Source: Gammaproteobacteria bacterium
GTDB taxonomy: Bacteria; Pseudomonadota; Gammaproteobacteria; Pseudomonadales; Pseudomonadaceae
Length of the DNA stretch: 34,685 nucleotides
Reading direction: 5' to 3'
NCBI GenBank assembly: GCA_012719655.1
Contig: JAAXZZ010000020.1
Span: forward strand, 1 to 34,685
In this document: positions 7,511 through 15,543 of the stretch, one piece after another
Position numbering within the stretch: position 1 is the first letter of the stretch
How the letters are laid out: the number at the start of each line of letters is the position of its first letter
Position numbers and translations under genes: made by a program
The notes under the pieces: generated by a model
Databases searched by the model: none
Seen by the model: only the letters and a program-made list of their open reading frames with translations
Told to the model about the DNA's origin: nothing

Positions 7511-7981
7511 ATGCCACCCATAATTGCCTGCCCTTGCAACTCCAATCTTGATTATCAAAATTGCTGCGGACGCTACCATGCGGGGGCAATCGCCATGACC
7601 CCGCAAGCATTGATGCGCGCACGCTACAGCGCCTATGTCCAGCACAACATTGAATTTATCAGAGACACCAGCTTGCCGGCGCAGCAAGCGCATTTGGATA
7701 TGGCCGCGATTACCGACTGGAGCCAGAACAGCCATTGGTTAGGCTTAGAGGTACTCACTGAATGTATCCACACTGAGCAACGGCATGCCACTGTCGAGTT
7801 TATTGCACACTGGCAAGATGCTGAAGGCCAACATCAGCATCAAGAACGATCACTGTTTATCAAGCCAGGCGAGCAATGGTACTTTTATGATCCTAACGTG
7901 CCGCTGCGTGCAGAACGTAATGCACCTTGCCCATGCGGCAGTTGCTTAAAGTTCAAAAAGTGCTGCGCGGCCCACCTGTAA
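7511..7981 (+). CDS. ychJ: YchJ-family (UPF0225) SEC-C motif protein
   Basis: This small cytoplasmic protein of unknown precise function has a SEC-C type zinc-binding motif at each end and an NTF2-like middle region. At the N-terminus ACPCNSNLDYQNCCGRYH gives CxC...CC. At the C-terminus APCPCGSCLKFKKCCAAH gives the classical CxCGSxxKxKxCC. The middle contains the family block LMRARYSAYVQ...YI. Starting at 7511 yields 156 residues, matching the roughly 155-160 usual for the family; the longer ORF from 7442 would add an unconserved tail and include the predicted promoter. It is divergent from dinG. The role is not established; zinc binding is inferred from the motif. Confidence 0.88.
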   Translation: MPPIIACPCNSNLDYQNCCGRYHAGAIAMTPQALMRARYSAYVQHNIEFIRDTSLPAQQAHLDMAAITDWSQNSHWLGLEVLTECIHTEQRHATVEFIAHWQDAEGQHQHQERSLFIKPGEQWYFYDPNVPLRAERNAPCPCGSCLKFKKCCAAHL

Positions 7982-7997
7982 ACGTTGTTCGCACAGA

Positions 7998-8558
7998 CTA
8001 CTCATCGACCAATTTAAGATGCGAAATATCTGGCGCTACAATAGGCGCTGCGCCCGGTAACTGACCCATATCACTGCCCACTGGCGCGATAGAAATCCCA
8101 GAGAGGTCCAAGTCCGGCGCCGGCTTCTCAGCAGGCGTAGGCTGCAAATCATCCCCTAATGGCGCCATACCGAAATCCGGCGCCTGCACATTACTAAAGG
8201 CAGCCATATATTCATCACGTGGTGCTACATGCAGCATCGTCGTTGCGCTGTTAGAAACGACATGTGCAGCAGGCTTCGCAGCGCTTTCTTCTACCGGCAA
8301 ACCTGGGGTTATTTCTTCAATCAGTTCTGCATTTAAAGCACGGACATCAAGGCGCGCTCCAGCCCGCTGAAAAGCAGCTTGATATTTACCTGCAGCGGCG
8401 GCATCAACACTGTGTTTTATCACCACACGCTGCCCAGAAAACAATCGCGCTAGCAGAGCATCATCAGCTTGGAATAAGCGCGCAATCGCTGCCTTGACTT
8501 GCTCAAGCTGTGCGCCCGGTAAAATCTCGCCAGAAAAAGCAATTTCGAACTGTTGCAT
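7998..8558 (-). CDS. Hypothetical protein: small conserved N-terminal domain with repeat-like acidic tail
   Basis: This is a 186-residue protein of unknown function. The ORF track starts at 8582, but the ATG at 8558 (MQQFEIAFSG) has AGAGGG six bases upstream and begins exactly at the conserved part. Residues 1-80 form a compact domain (FSGEILPG, AAIARLFQADD, LFSGQRVVIKHSVD, AAFQRAGARLDV) of a type I recognise from Pseudomonas hypotheticals without a function. The rest is low-complexity and probably disordered. It has Ala/Pro/Asp-rich units resembling APDxxxxxLAPxGxD, seen three times, the last ending in DISHLKLVDE. There is no signal peptide or membrane span. It is convergent with ychJ, separated by 16 bases. 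Confidence 0.75.
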   Translation of the reverse strand: MQQFEIAFSGEILPGAQLEQVKAAIARLFQADDALLARLFSGQRVVIKHSVDAAAAGKYQAAFQRAGARLDVRALNAELIEEITPGLPVEESAAKPAAHVVSNSATTMLHVAPRDEYMAAFSNVQAPDFGMAPLGDDLQPTPAEKPAPDLDLSGISIAPVGSDMGQLPGAAPIVAPDISHLKLVDE

Positions 8559-8691
8559 ACTCAACCCTCTGAAATTGATCACCCACAGAGCAATCTAATT
8601 GATATATGTTACGTAAACAGGCACTGTGCATGTCTTATTTAGCACGCTGAACATTTGCTTGATACACTGCCGTGAGATTTGGAGTTAATCA

Positions 8692-9189
8692 ATGAGCTAT
8701 TTGGCAACTATAAAAAAAACATCTGCACTATTGGTTTTATTAGCAGCACTGAGCTCAATAAACGGCTGCTCAACATGGCTAACAGGCAACTTCCAAAAGC
8801 CAGACGTACAACTGGTGGATGTGGAATTGGTGCGTGCTAAATTACTCGAACAGCAATTTATTTTACATTTTCGAGTCGACAATCCAAACTCAAAAAGTTT
8901 ACCCATGCGCAGCATCAATTATCGCCTGTTACTCAATGACACCCCACTCGCTACGGGCAGCAATAACCAATGGCTCACCGTACCCGCTAATGGCCATGCC
9001 TATTTCAATATCCCTGTGCACACTAATCTGTGGCGGCATATGAAAGTTATAGTCCGCCTGTTAGAAAAGCCTGATCAGCCGATTCATTACGCACTGCATG
9101 CTGATGTAAAAACTGGACTTTTGTTTAGCAAAAAAATCAATATTGTCCGTCATGGTGATATCATTCCCGGCGACTATATTCGCGAGTAA
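8692..9189 (+). CDS. LEA type 2 (LEA14-like) family lipoprotein
   Basis: This 165-residue predicted lipoprotein has a charged N-terminus, an apolar stretch and a lipobox-like INGC, giving lipidated Cys26. The rest fits the LEA type 2/water-stress-and-hypersensitive-response domain, an immunoglobulin-like beta sandwich. Its signs are [28 protein letters not shown], then [20 protein letters not shown] and [10 protein letters not shown]. Bacterial members sit in the envelope and their biochemical role is not defined. GGAG lies eight bases before the ATG. It is the first gene of a tight rightward run with the SEC-C mini-protein (5-base gap) and the DUF2489 protein. Confidence 0.83.
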   Translation: MSYLATIKKTSALLVLLAALSSINGCSTWLTGNFQKPDVQLVDVELVRAKLLEQQFILHFRVDNPNSKSLPMRSINYRLLLNDTPLATGSNNQWLTVPANGHAYFNIPVHTNLWRHMKVIVRLLEKPDQPIHYALHADVKTGLLFSKKINIVRHGDIIPGDYIRE

Positions 9190-9194
9190 TTACT

Positions 9195-9398
9195 ATGTCC
9201 TCTACAGAACACGTTCACGGCCCTGACTGCCAACATGATGATCAGCAACACAGCCACGCACCGGCGCCACATGTGCACGGCCCACATTGCGGCCACGCCC
9301 ATCATGAACCGGTACGCAACCCACTCAAAGCCATTGGTCGTAATGACCCTTGCCCATGTGGCAGTGAGAAAAAATACAAAAAGTGCCACGGAGCTTAG
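9195..9398 (+). CDS. His-rich SEC-C motif mini-protein
   Basis: This 67-residue protein has two visible parts. The N-terminal half is rich in histidine and contains a near-duplicated unit, HVHGPDCQH and HVHGPHCGH. The C-terminal half is a clean SEC-C zinc-binding motif, [17 protein letters not shown], of the type found at the end of SecA. SEC-C domains bind zinc and, in SecA, contact SecB and ribosomes; the function of free-standing versions is unknown. The His/Cys-rich half suggests metal binding, which is inference. It lies five bases after the lipoprotein gene and one base before the DUF2489 start. An overlapping frame (9235..9849) is only the upstream extension of that next gene. Confidence 0.85.
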   Translation: MSSTEHVHGPDCQHDDQQHSHAPAPHVHGPHCGHAHHEPVRNPLKAIGRNDPCPCGSEKKYKKCHGA

Positions 9399-9399
9399 T

Positions 9400-9849
9400 G
9401 TGCAAACTTTTGCGACGGGTTGGCTGCTTGCTGGTGCTGCTTGTATCCTCGGTTTAGCCGCTTATGCGGCTTTGCTGTGGCGTCGTGTTTGGCTCGCAAA
9501 ACAACAACGTGAGCAGCAATTAAGCGTACAAAAAAAACAGCGTCATGAAGATTTGCTGGTATTAGCCAATGGCTTTCTAAGTGGACAAATGCCTTGGGCA
9601 GAAGGCTGTATTCGTATCAAAGTCATCTTAGATCACTACGATGCTGAAATGAGCATGCACAGCGATTATCACGTCTTGCAAACAGTGTTTAGCGCCACCC
9701 AACACATACCTAGCCATGATGCTTGGCGCCAACTCAGCAGCGCTGAAAAGAAACCTTTTCAACAACTGCTGGCTGAACTTGAACTCAAACATAAGCAAGA
9801 GTCAATTCGCGCAGTACAGCAGCTGCTCACTTACTTGCAGGCGTCTTAG
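9400..9849 (+). CDS. DUF2489-like single-span membrane protein
   Basis: This 149-residue protein has one N-terminal transmembrane segment (WLLAGAACILGLAAYAALLW), a basic QQREQQLSVQKKQR segment and a helical cytoplasmic domain with the conserved-looking VLANGFLSGQMPWAEGCIRIKVILD. I recognise the DUF2489 family from memory; no function is known. The ORF track begins at 9235, which would overlap the whole SEC-C gene. The GTG at 9400 has GGAG six bases upstream and lies one base after the preceding stop, so I place the start there. Its stop overlaps the convergent rmuC stop by four bases. Confidence 0.8.
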   Translation: MQTFATGWLLAGAACILGLAAYAALLWRRVWLAKQQREQQLSVQKKQRHEDLLVLANGFLSGQMPWAEGCIRIKVILDHYDAEMSMHSDYHVLQTVFSATQHIPSHDAWRQLSSAEKKPFQQLLAELELKHKQESIRAVQQLLTYLQAS

Positions 9850-11399
9850 TCAGCGCTTTCAATATCAGCGTGAGTCAGCTCAAGTCGTGCGCGATCTTGC
9901 CACTGTTCGGCAATCTCTGTTTTCACAGCAACCCCTAACTGCTGAAAATCACTGACTTGCTTGATCAAGTTGCCACGACCGCTGACCAACTGATCACAGG
10001 CTTTACGATAGGCTTCTTGTGCACGCTCCAAGCTGCTACCAATGCCATCCATACTGCCAAGAAAGATGCGTAACTTGTCGTAAACCTTACTGGCTCGATC
10101 AGCCAACTCAGCGGTACTGCGACTTTGCTCCTCAAAGCGCCAGAGCTGGCGCACGATGGTGAGGCTGGCCAATAACGTACTTGGCGTAGCGATCAGAATG
10201 TTTTGTTCAATGGCGCGCTGTAACAAGCCTTCATCCGCCCTAACAGCATCTGCAAATGCCGATTCGATGGGCACAAACATCACCACCATATCGGGTGCAT
10301 TGACACCCGGCAGCGCAGCGTAATCGCGTTCAGCCAACTCCAACACACGCGCCGAAAACGCACTGACATGCTCGCGCAGCGCCTGCGCGCGCAAGTTATC
10401 ATCTTCTGCATTCACATAGCGCAGGTAGGCATTGAGCGAGACCTTTGCATCAATAATTAAATGCTTATTTTGTGGCAAGTAAATAATCGCATCGGGGCGT
10501 TTACGCCCTTCACCCGTGGTAAAGCTGACCTCGCGAGCAAAATCTACCCCAAGCTGCAAACCCGCCCGTTCTAAAACATTTTCAAGAATCAGCTCCCCCC
10601 AATTACCTTGGGCCTTCTTCTGCCCACGCAAAGCTGAACTCAACTCATGGGCCTCTTGAGTAATTTGCTGATTAAGCTCTTTTAACTGCAAGAGTTGTTG
10701 CTGCAAAGAGGCTTGTTGTTGCACATCTTTATGGTGAATGTCTTCAACTTTCTGACGAAAGCCTTCAATCTGTTCACGAAAAGGCTTGAGCATCGCTTCT
10801 AAAGACTGCTGGCTGGCTTGGGCGAGCGATTGGCCGCGCGCCTCAAAAATCTGCCCAGCTAACTGTTCAAACTCCAATTTTAATTGCTCACGACTGTCTT
10901 TAAGCAACTGCTGCTGCTCCAGTAAATGCTGCTCTTTTTGTGCAGAGAGCCCTCGCAGTGACACATGTTCTTGCTGCAATTCTTGATGCGCTTGCTGCAA
11001 TTCAAGATAGCTCGCCTGCTGCTCAGTCAAGGCTTTTTCGCGCAACAACTGTTGCTCTTTTAATTCTCGATAAGCGGCACGCGCCGCATCAGCAACACCG
11101 CGCGCTTGCAGCAGCTGCTCCTGCGCTGCCCGGTACTCAGCCTGCAATTGCTGGTAATCAGCTTCACGCCGCTGTAACTGCGCCTGCAGCTGATCTTGCT
11201 GACTACCCAGCACTTGCAAATCAATATCCTGCTCATGCAGTTGTTGCTGCGCACTCAAGCATGCCTCTTGACTGGCATTCAGTTGCTGCTGTAATTTCTG
11301 CCCGCGGATAAACTGCAGCACAGCCGCAGCCAAGACCATCACGCCAAGCACTAATGGCGCAGCATACTGGGTTAATTCCTGCTCTGTTAAACCAAGCAT
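9846..11399 (-). CDS. rmuC: RmuC family DNA recombination protein
   Basis: This 517-residue protein has an N-terminal membrane segment (about residues 13-31) and a very long Gln/Glu/Ala-rich coiled coil (about 35-250). A C-terminal RmuC domain follows, recognisable from KAQGNWGELILENVLERAGL, GEGRKRPDAIIYLP, LIIDAKVSLNAY and ILIATPSTLLASL. RmuC limits recombination at inverted repeats in E. coli and has a PD-(D/E)XK-like nuclease fold; the DAKVS segment fits such a core. The length is typical for the family. The start overlaps the end of the upstream amidotransferase gene by 13 bases, so translation is probably coupled. Its stop overlaps the convergent DUF2489 gene by four bases. Confidence 0.94.
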   Translation of the reverse strand: MLGLTEQELTQYAAPLVLGVMVLAAAVLQFIRGQKLQQQLNASQEACLSAQQQLHEQDIDLQVLGSQQDQLQAQLQRREADYQQLQAEYRAAQEQLLQARGVADAARAAYRELKEQQLLREKALTEQQASYLELQQAHQELQQEHVSLRGLSAQKEQHLLEQQQLLKDSREQLKLEFEQLAGQIFEARGQSLAQASQQSLEAMLKPFREQIEGFRQKVEDIHHKDVQQQASLQQQLLQLKELNQQITQEAHELSSALRGQKKAQGNWGELILENVLERAGLQLGVDFAREVSFTTGEGRKRPDAIIYLPQNKHLIIDAKVSLNAYLRYVNAEDDNLRAQALREHVSAFSARVLELAERDYAALPGVNAPDMVVMFVPIESAFADAVRADEGLLQRAIEQNILIATPSTLLASLTIVRQLWRFEEQSRSTAELADRASKVYDKLRIFLGSMDGIGSSLERAQEAYRKACDQLVSGRGNLIKQVSDFQQLGVAVKTEIAEQWQDRARLELTHADIESAD

Positions 11400-12169
11400 A
11401 GAGACTCGCTTACTGAATCAGCTGTTGCATCGATAGCGTCTGAGGCTTTGCGTGCGTCTTTAGCCACTTGCACAAAGCACAGCATCCACTGTGCAACAAC
11501 CTCACCATCGTGCCCATCCTGCAAACTATTACAGGCCGCCTGATATTGCTCAGGACAATAAATAGATTGACGGATGCGCAGTAACTGCCTGGAAAAATCA
11601 TGGGTAAACTCAGGATGCCCTTGAAAACATAAAACCTGTTGCCCGATGATAAAGGCAGCATTTTCGCAAAATTCACTCTGTGCTAATAAAGTTGCACCTG
11701 TCGGTAAAGCAGCCACTTGATCACGGTGACTGATTAACAGCTGAAACTCATCCACTGCCTCAGGCAACCACTGCGGTTTATAAGCCAAGCGGTAACGGTG
11801 CAGACCAATACCCCAACCTTTATTAGAACGCTGGGTATCACCACCGAGCACCAACGCTAGAATTTGATGACCAAAACAAACCCCCAACAACACATCGCCG
11901 CGCTGAAAACGCTCAAGCAAATAAGCCCGTAAAGCCACTATCCAAGGATCATTGGCAAAGGAGTCCGCTTTGCTACCGGTCACTAAATACGCGTCAAACG
12001 GCTCGCTGGCCGCAGGATACTCACCGCGCACCACATTAAACACTTGGCAGAAAACGTTTGTATCTTGACCGGCAAAGAGCTGCTTAAACATCTGGCCAAA
12101 GCCGATAAAGCGCTCTTGCATGGTCGGATGTAAATCATCCGACTCTAAAATACATATTCGTAAGGTCAT
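11387..12169 (-). CDS. Class I glutamine amidotransferase-like protein
   Basis: This 260-residue protein has the GMP-synthase-like class I glutamine amidotransferase fold. The nucleophile elbow is GVCFGHQ (Cys98), and the catalytic His/Glu pair is in CFQGHPEFT (His185, Glu187). VTGSKADSFANDPWI matches the usual loop of stand-alone homologues. There is no synthetase partner domain, so it is not GuaA; family members include gamma-glutamyl hydrolases/transferases of polyamine or unknown metabolism, and the substrate cannot be named. GAGGTG lies six bases before the ATG. The last 13 bases overlap rmuC, indicating a two-gene operon. Confidence 0.85.
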   Translation of the reverse strand: MTLRICILESDDLHPTMQERFIGFGQMFKQLFAGQDTNVFCQVFNVVRGEYPAASEPFDAYLVTGSKADSFANDPWIVALRAYLLERFQRGDVLLGVCFGHQILALVLGGDTQRSNKGWGIGLHRYRLAYKPQWLPEAVDEFQLLISHRDQVAALPTGATLLAQSEFCENAAFIIGQQVLCFQGHPEFTHDFSRQLLRIRQSIYCPEQYQAACNSLQDGHDGEVVAQWMLCFVQVAKDARKASDAIDATADSVSESLCLV

Positions 12170-12275
12170 CCACGCACCTCAAAACCACTGATCAAAAGCA
12201 CAGTATAGAGTACCTCAAGCACAGCCTGCAGGTCTAAATAGATTACAAGCTATTTAAAAACTGTTTGCGCTGCGC

Positions 12276-12317
12276 AAAACAAAAAAGCCGATTCAACTTT
12301 GCAGTCAAACCGGCTTT
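12276..12317 (-). terminator. Rho-independent terminator of deaD
   Basis: At 12284-12317 a 14-bp stem (AAAGCCG...CGGCTTT extended by seven pairs, some G-U) closes a 6-base loop. On the minus strand it is followed by a TTTGTTTT run. It lies 46 bases after the deaD stop and insulates the following amidotransferase-rmuC operon. Confidence 0.85.
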
Positions 12318-12362
12318 ATGTGTGCGAGTACAGCTTAAGCAGTACTTAAGCGATGGCGCATC

Positions 12363-14084
12363 TTAGTCTTCACGATAGCGACGGAGCTTAAGCGCTTTAC
12401 CGCCGACACGGGTATCTTTCAACTTACCCAATAAACGCTCAAGACCTTCTTCGGGTAATTCCACCAAACTAAAGCTTTCGCGAATCTGAATTCGACCAAT
12501 CGCATCACGGGTTAAACCACCTTCATTGAGGATCGCACCAAGCAAGTTACGTGCAGCAATGCCATCACGGGTACCCAGTGCCGTACGGCAGCGCACTTTA
12601 CCTTCGCTCAGCGCTAATGGCTCACGACGCTCACGCGAACCACTATCACGACCGCCATCACGCGCTGGACGACTGCCACGCTCTGCGCGATCATCACGAC
12701 TACGTGGTGCCAGAACTGGCTGTTCACGCTCAACACCGGCCAGAGTAAAAGCTTGGCCCTCAGTGGTTTTTGCCAACAAAGCCAGGGCTAAATCTTCAAC
12801 ACTACAATTAAGCTCAGTGGTCAAATGCGCCAACAATTCAGGATTTTTATTCTCCTTGTCTTTAACGCGTGGCGCTAGATCCTGAGTCAAACGACGAATA
12901 CGCGCCTGCAGAATCACTTTAGCATCTGGCAGTGAAATCTCAGCCACTTTCTGCCCGGTGACACGCTCAATCACTTGCAGCATGCGGCGTTCACGCGGCG
13001 TCACCAGCAACAACGCACGACCATCACGACCGGCACGGCCCGTACGACCGATACGGTGCACATAAGACTCAGGGTCATACGGCATATCAATGTTAAACAC
13101 GTGAGTAATACGCGGTACATCTAGACCACGCGCTGCCACATCAGTGGCAATAACGATGTTTAAGCGGCCATCTTTTAATGAGTCAATCACGCGCTCACGT
13201 TGATTTTGTGCGATATCGCCATTGAGCGCTGCAACTTTATAACCTTTTGCTTCCAGTGCTGCTGCGATGTCCAACGTTGCTTGCTTGGTGCGCACGAAAC
13301 CAATCATGGCATCAAAGTCTTCAACTTCGAGCAAGCGCAGTACAGCGTTTATTTTTTGATCGGCATGCACCATCAGGTGAGCTTGCTCAATACGCGCAAC
13401 GGTTTGTGTTTTGCTGGCAATTTTAACGTGCTGTGGATTGCGCAGATGTTTTTCCGCAATACCACGAATCGATGCTGGCAAGGTGGCCGAGAACAATACA
13501 GTCTGGCGCTCATCAGGCATGGCATTGAAAATAACTTCTAAGTCATCCATAAAGCCGAGTTTTAACATCTCATCGGCTTCATCAAGAACTAGAAACTTAA
13601 CGGTAGACAGTAAGCCGCCATTACGGCTGAGGTGATCAACCAATCGACCTGGTGTTGCTACAATCACTTGCGCGCCATTACGAATAGCTTTCAGCTGTGG
13701 ACCCATCGGTGCACCACCGTAAATAGCGACAACGTTAACGCTGGGCATCTGCGCGGCAAAGCTTTCAAAAGCAGTCGCCACTTGCAGAGCCAATTCGCGC
13801 GTTGGTGCTAAGACCAACACTTGTGCTTCACGGCGTGATGCGTCAATGCGCGATAAAATAGGTAAGGCAAAAGCAGCCGTTTTACCGGTACCCGTTTGCG
13901 CCTGACCGATCATATCGTGGCCAGCCATAATCAACGGAATTGATTTAGTCTGAATGGGCGACGGCTCTTCATAGCCAACTGCGGTAATAGCAGCAAGAAC
14001 TGAAGGGTGTAGACCCAATGTAGAAAAATTAGTCATTTCTGCAGTTGTGCCAACGTCTAGGGTAGTGCTGATTTCTTGGGTCAT
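12363..14084 (-). CDS. deaD: DEAD-box ATP-dependent RNA helicase (DeaD/CsdA type)
   Basis: This RNA helicase unwinds short RNA duplexes during ribosome assembly and mRNA turnover, especially in the cold. Motifs in order are the Q-motif PSPIQTKSIP, Walker A AQTGTGKT (about 62-69), PTRELALQ, LDEADEML, SATLP, RGLDVPRITHV and HRIGRTGRAG. The C-terminus holds a basic RGSRPARDGGRDSGSRERR linker and a DbpA-type RNA-binding domain (VRCRTALGTRDGIAARNLLGAI). The ORF track starts at 14144; I prefer the ATG at 14084 (MTQEISTT, 573 residues), which has GAGG about eight bases upstream. A long leader and a strong terminator flank it, so it is monocistronic. Confidence 0.93.
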   Translation of the reverse strand: MTQEISTTLDVGTTAEMTNFSTLGLHPSVLAAITAVGYEEPSPIQTKSIPLIMAGHDMIGQAQTGTGKTAAFALPILSRIDASRREAQVLVLAPTRELALQVATAFESFAAQMPSVNVVAIYGGAPMGPQLKAIRNGAQVIVATPGRLVDHLSRNGGLLSTVKFLVLDEADEMLKLGFMDDLEVIFNAMPDERQTVLFSATLPASIRGIAEKHLRNPQHVKIASKTQTVARIEQAHLMVHADQKINAVLRLLEVEDFDAMIGFVRTKQATLDIAAALEAKGYKVAALNGDIAQNQRERVIDSLKDGRLNIVIATDVAARGLDVPRITHVFNIDMPYDPESYVHRIGRTGRAGRDGRALLLVTPRERRMLQVIERVTGQKVAEISLPDAKVILQARIRRLTQDLAPRVKDKENKNPELLAHLTTELNCSVEDLALALLAKTTEGQAFTLAGVEREQPVLAPRSRDDRAERGSRPARDGGRDSGSRERREPLALSEGKVRCRTALGTRDGIAARNLLGAILNEGGLTRDAIGRIQIRESFSLVELPEEGLERLLGKLKDTRVGGKALKLRRYRED

Positions 14085-14299
14085 GGTATGCCTCATGTGC
14101 ATCCGCAAAGACCCATGAAAGCTGCACACGCCATGAAAGACCATAATGGTCGCCCTTTGGCAGCCTGTTTGTGAGTATTTGCGAGAACGCTGTTTAGAAA
14201 AAACGTCTAGGATAGTCCTGTACAGGACAAGCAGTCGAAGTTGCGCTTCGGGATATTGCAGTAACCTTAACGGGGCCAGTTAGGCCGGCGCGTATTATA
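14085..14299 (-). promoter_or_regulatory. deaD promoter and long 5' leader
   Basis: A perfect TATAAT box on the minus strand (14299-14294) would start RNA near 14287, leaving about 200 untranslated bases before the deaD ATG. No good -35 box is seen at the right distance. The leader holds a hairpin (14236-14250, CGAAG/CTTCG) and a perfect 14-base palindrome GTCCTGTACAGGAC (14215-14228). Long leaders are known for cold-shock genes in enterobacteria (cspA, csdA); that this one acts so is inference. Confidence 0.5.
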
Positions 14300-14339
14300 G
14301 GCCCTTTCAACTGATTTTGACTAGTACTTGTTAACTCAA

Positions 14340-15221
14340 TCAAATAGATAAAGTTAATTGGCTTTTAAAACTGCGCAAAATTCCGCTAAAGGGATCAATA
14401 AAACTGATTTGTTTGGCCAGTAATTGTAACGGCTTGGCATAATCCTCCTGCCCCGCCACCTTTTGCAGGTTTGGATACAGTGGATCGTTGATAATCGGCG
14501 CACCTAGAGCCGCCATATGCACACGCAACTGGTGTTTACGCCCTGTTACCGGATATAGACGATAGCGCCATACCTCGTCACGGCGCTCTGCGACTTCAAT
14601 CAAAGTATCACTATTGGCAAGGCCGGCGACTTCTTGCATGCGAAAAAACTGTGCCGCTGACTCCAAACGACTGCGATGCCGATATGGCCACTGCAGATCA
14701 GGCAAGGCCGGCGCCAACGCCTCATAACACTTAAACACTTTGCGCTCACGAAATAAACGCTGATAGGCATTGCGACTGCTAGGGTTTAACGAAAACAACA
14801 AAACGCCAGCAGTTAAACGGTCAAGGCGATGAATCGGCACAATGTCTGGATTGTCTAAACGTTTCATCAGACGGCGCAATACGGTTTCTTCGACATAGCG
14901 CCCGGCGGGCAGGGTCGCTAAAAAATGCGGTTTATCGACCGCCAGCAGGTGTTGATCTTGGTAGAGAATACGTTCGGTGAAGGGCACGCTTACTTCGTCA
15001 GGCACTTCGCGAAAATAGTACAGCAGCGCACCTGGCTGGTAGCTTGCAGTGGGCAGCACACAGCACTGCTGGGCATCGAGAACCTTGCCACTGAGCATAC
15101 GCTGGCGCCAAACATCTCGACCGATCGCCGCGAAACGCTCACTCAAAAAGTCCAAAATTAACGAGTACGGCTGATTCGGTAAGCGTACTTGGCTTGCGCC
15201 AAACAAATTAGAACGCCTCAT
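14340..15221 (-). CDS. RluA-family pseudouridine synthase
   Basis: This 293-residue enzyme is predicted to isomerise a uridine in rRNA or tRNA to pseudouridine. The catalytic motif HRLDRLTAGVLLFS contains the essential aspartate (Asp134). LLAVDKPHFLATLPAG precedes it, and the C-terminal RYRLYPVTGRKHQLRVHMA is the usual RluA/RsuA signature. The first 80 residues are not an obvious S4 domain. Homologues with this N-terminus are separate from RluA, RluC and RluD, so the target uridine cannot be assigned. It starts five bases after the stop of the small gene upstream and has no clear Shine-Dalgarno sequence, so it probably depends on translational coupling. Confidence 0.87.
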   Translation of the reverse strand: MRRSNLFGASQVRLPNQPYSLILDFLSERFAAIGRDVWRQRMLSGKVLDAQQCCVLPTASYQPGALLYYFREVPDEVSVPFTERILYQDQHLLAVDKPHFLATLPAGRYVEETVLRRLMKRLDNPDIVPIHRLDRLTAGVLLFSLNPSSRNAYQRLFRERKVFKCYEALAPALPDLQWPYRHRSRLESAAQFFRMQEVAGLANSDTLIEVAERRDEVWRYRLYPVTGRKHQLRVHMAALGAPIINDPLYPNLQKVAGQEDYAKPLQLLAKQISFIDPFSGILRSFKSQLTLSI

Positions 15222-15226
15222 GTAAA

Positions 15227-15475
15227 TTAATGCAGGGTATGCCCAGCGGCATTATTAGCATCGTTTTCATTCAGCGTTTCTTCTTCGGCTAGATGCCCTG
15301 CTGCCAATAATCCAGCATGAAACATTTCTTTAGCCACATCAATGTAACGTGCTTTCAAAAAATCACGGGCTTCACTTGAGAATGTCAGGGTGACTAACGC
15401 GCCATCCTCTTCTGAGCGGCGCAACACAATGCGACCGTCCGGTAACTCAACAATTTCCAAAAACGCACTGGACAT
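15227..15475 (-). CDS. Conserved hypothetical protein, 82 residues
   Basis: This small soluble protein (MSSAFLEIVELPDGRIVLRRSEEDGALVTL...) has a beta-rich first half and a helical second half (ARDFLKARYIDVAKEMFHAGLLAAG), ending in an acidic Asn/Glu tail. I recognise it as a small conserved Pseudomonas-type hypothetical found near topA, without a function. The ORF track uses TTG at 15481; the ATG at 15475 with AGAG seven bases upstream is more likely. It lies just downstream of the topA terminator and five bases before the pseudouridine synthase gene, so the two look co-transcribed. Confidence 0.75.
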   Translation of the reverse strand: MSSAFLEIVELPDGRIVLRRSEEDGALVTLTFSSEARDFLKARYIDVAKEMFHAGLLAAGHLAEEETLNENDANNAAGHTLH

Positions 15476-15495
15476 AAACAACTCTTAACATTAAA

Positions 15496-15526
15496 TAAAA
15501 AAGCACAAGGCCGCTCAGCGACCTTG
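15496..15526 (-). terminator. Rho-independent terminator of topA
   Basis: On the minus strand a 9-bp stem (CAAGGTCGC/GCGGCCTTG, loop TGA) at 15506-15526 is followed by TGCTTTTTTATTT. It lies 17 bases after the topA stop and ends within about 30 bases of the next gene's start, so the downstream pair is served by read-through or by a promoter not seen. Confidence 0.87.
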
Positions 15527-15543
15527 CAGCCTACTTACATGAC

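Noticed and set aside
9235-9399. N-terminal extension of the DUF2489 ORF
   Set aside because: It overlaps the SEC-C gene completely; GTG 9400 with a proper GGAG ribosome site explains the start better.
14215-14228. GTCCTGTACAGGAC as a LexA (SOS) box
   Set aside because: A LexA site needs CTGT and ACAG separated by eight bases; here they are adjacent.
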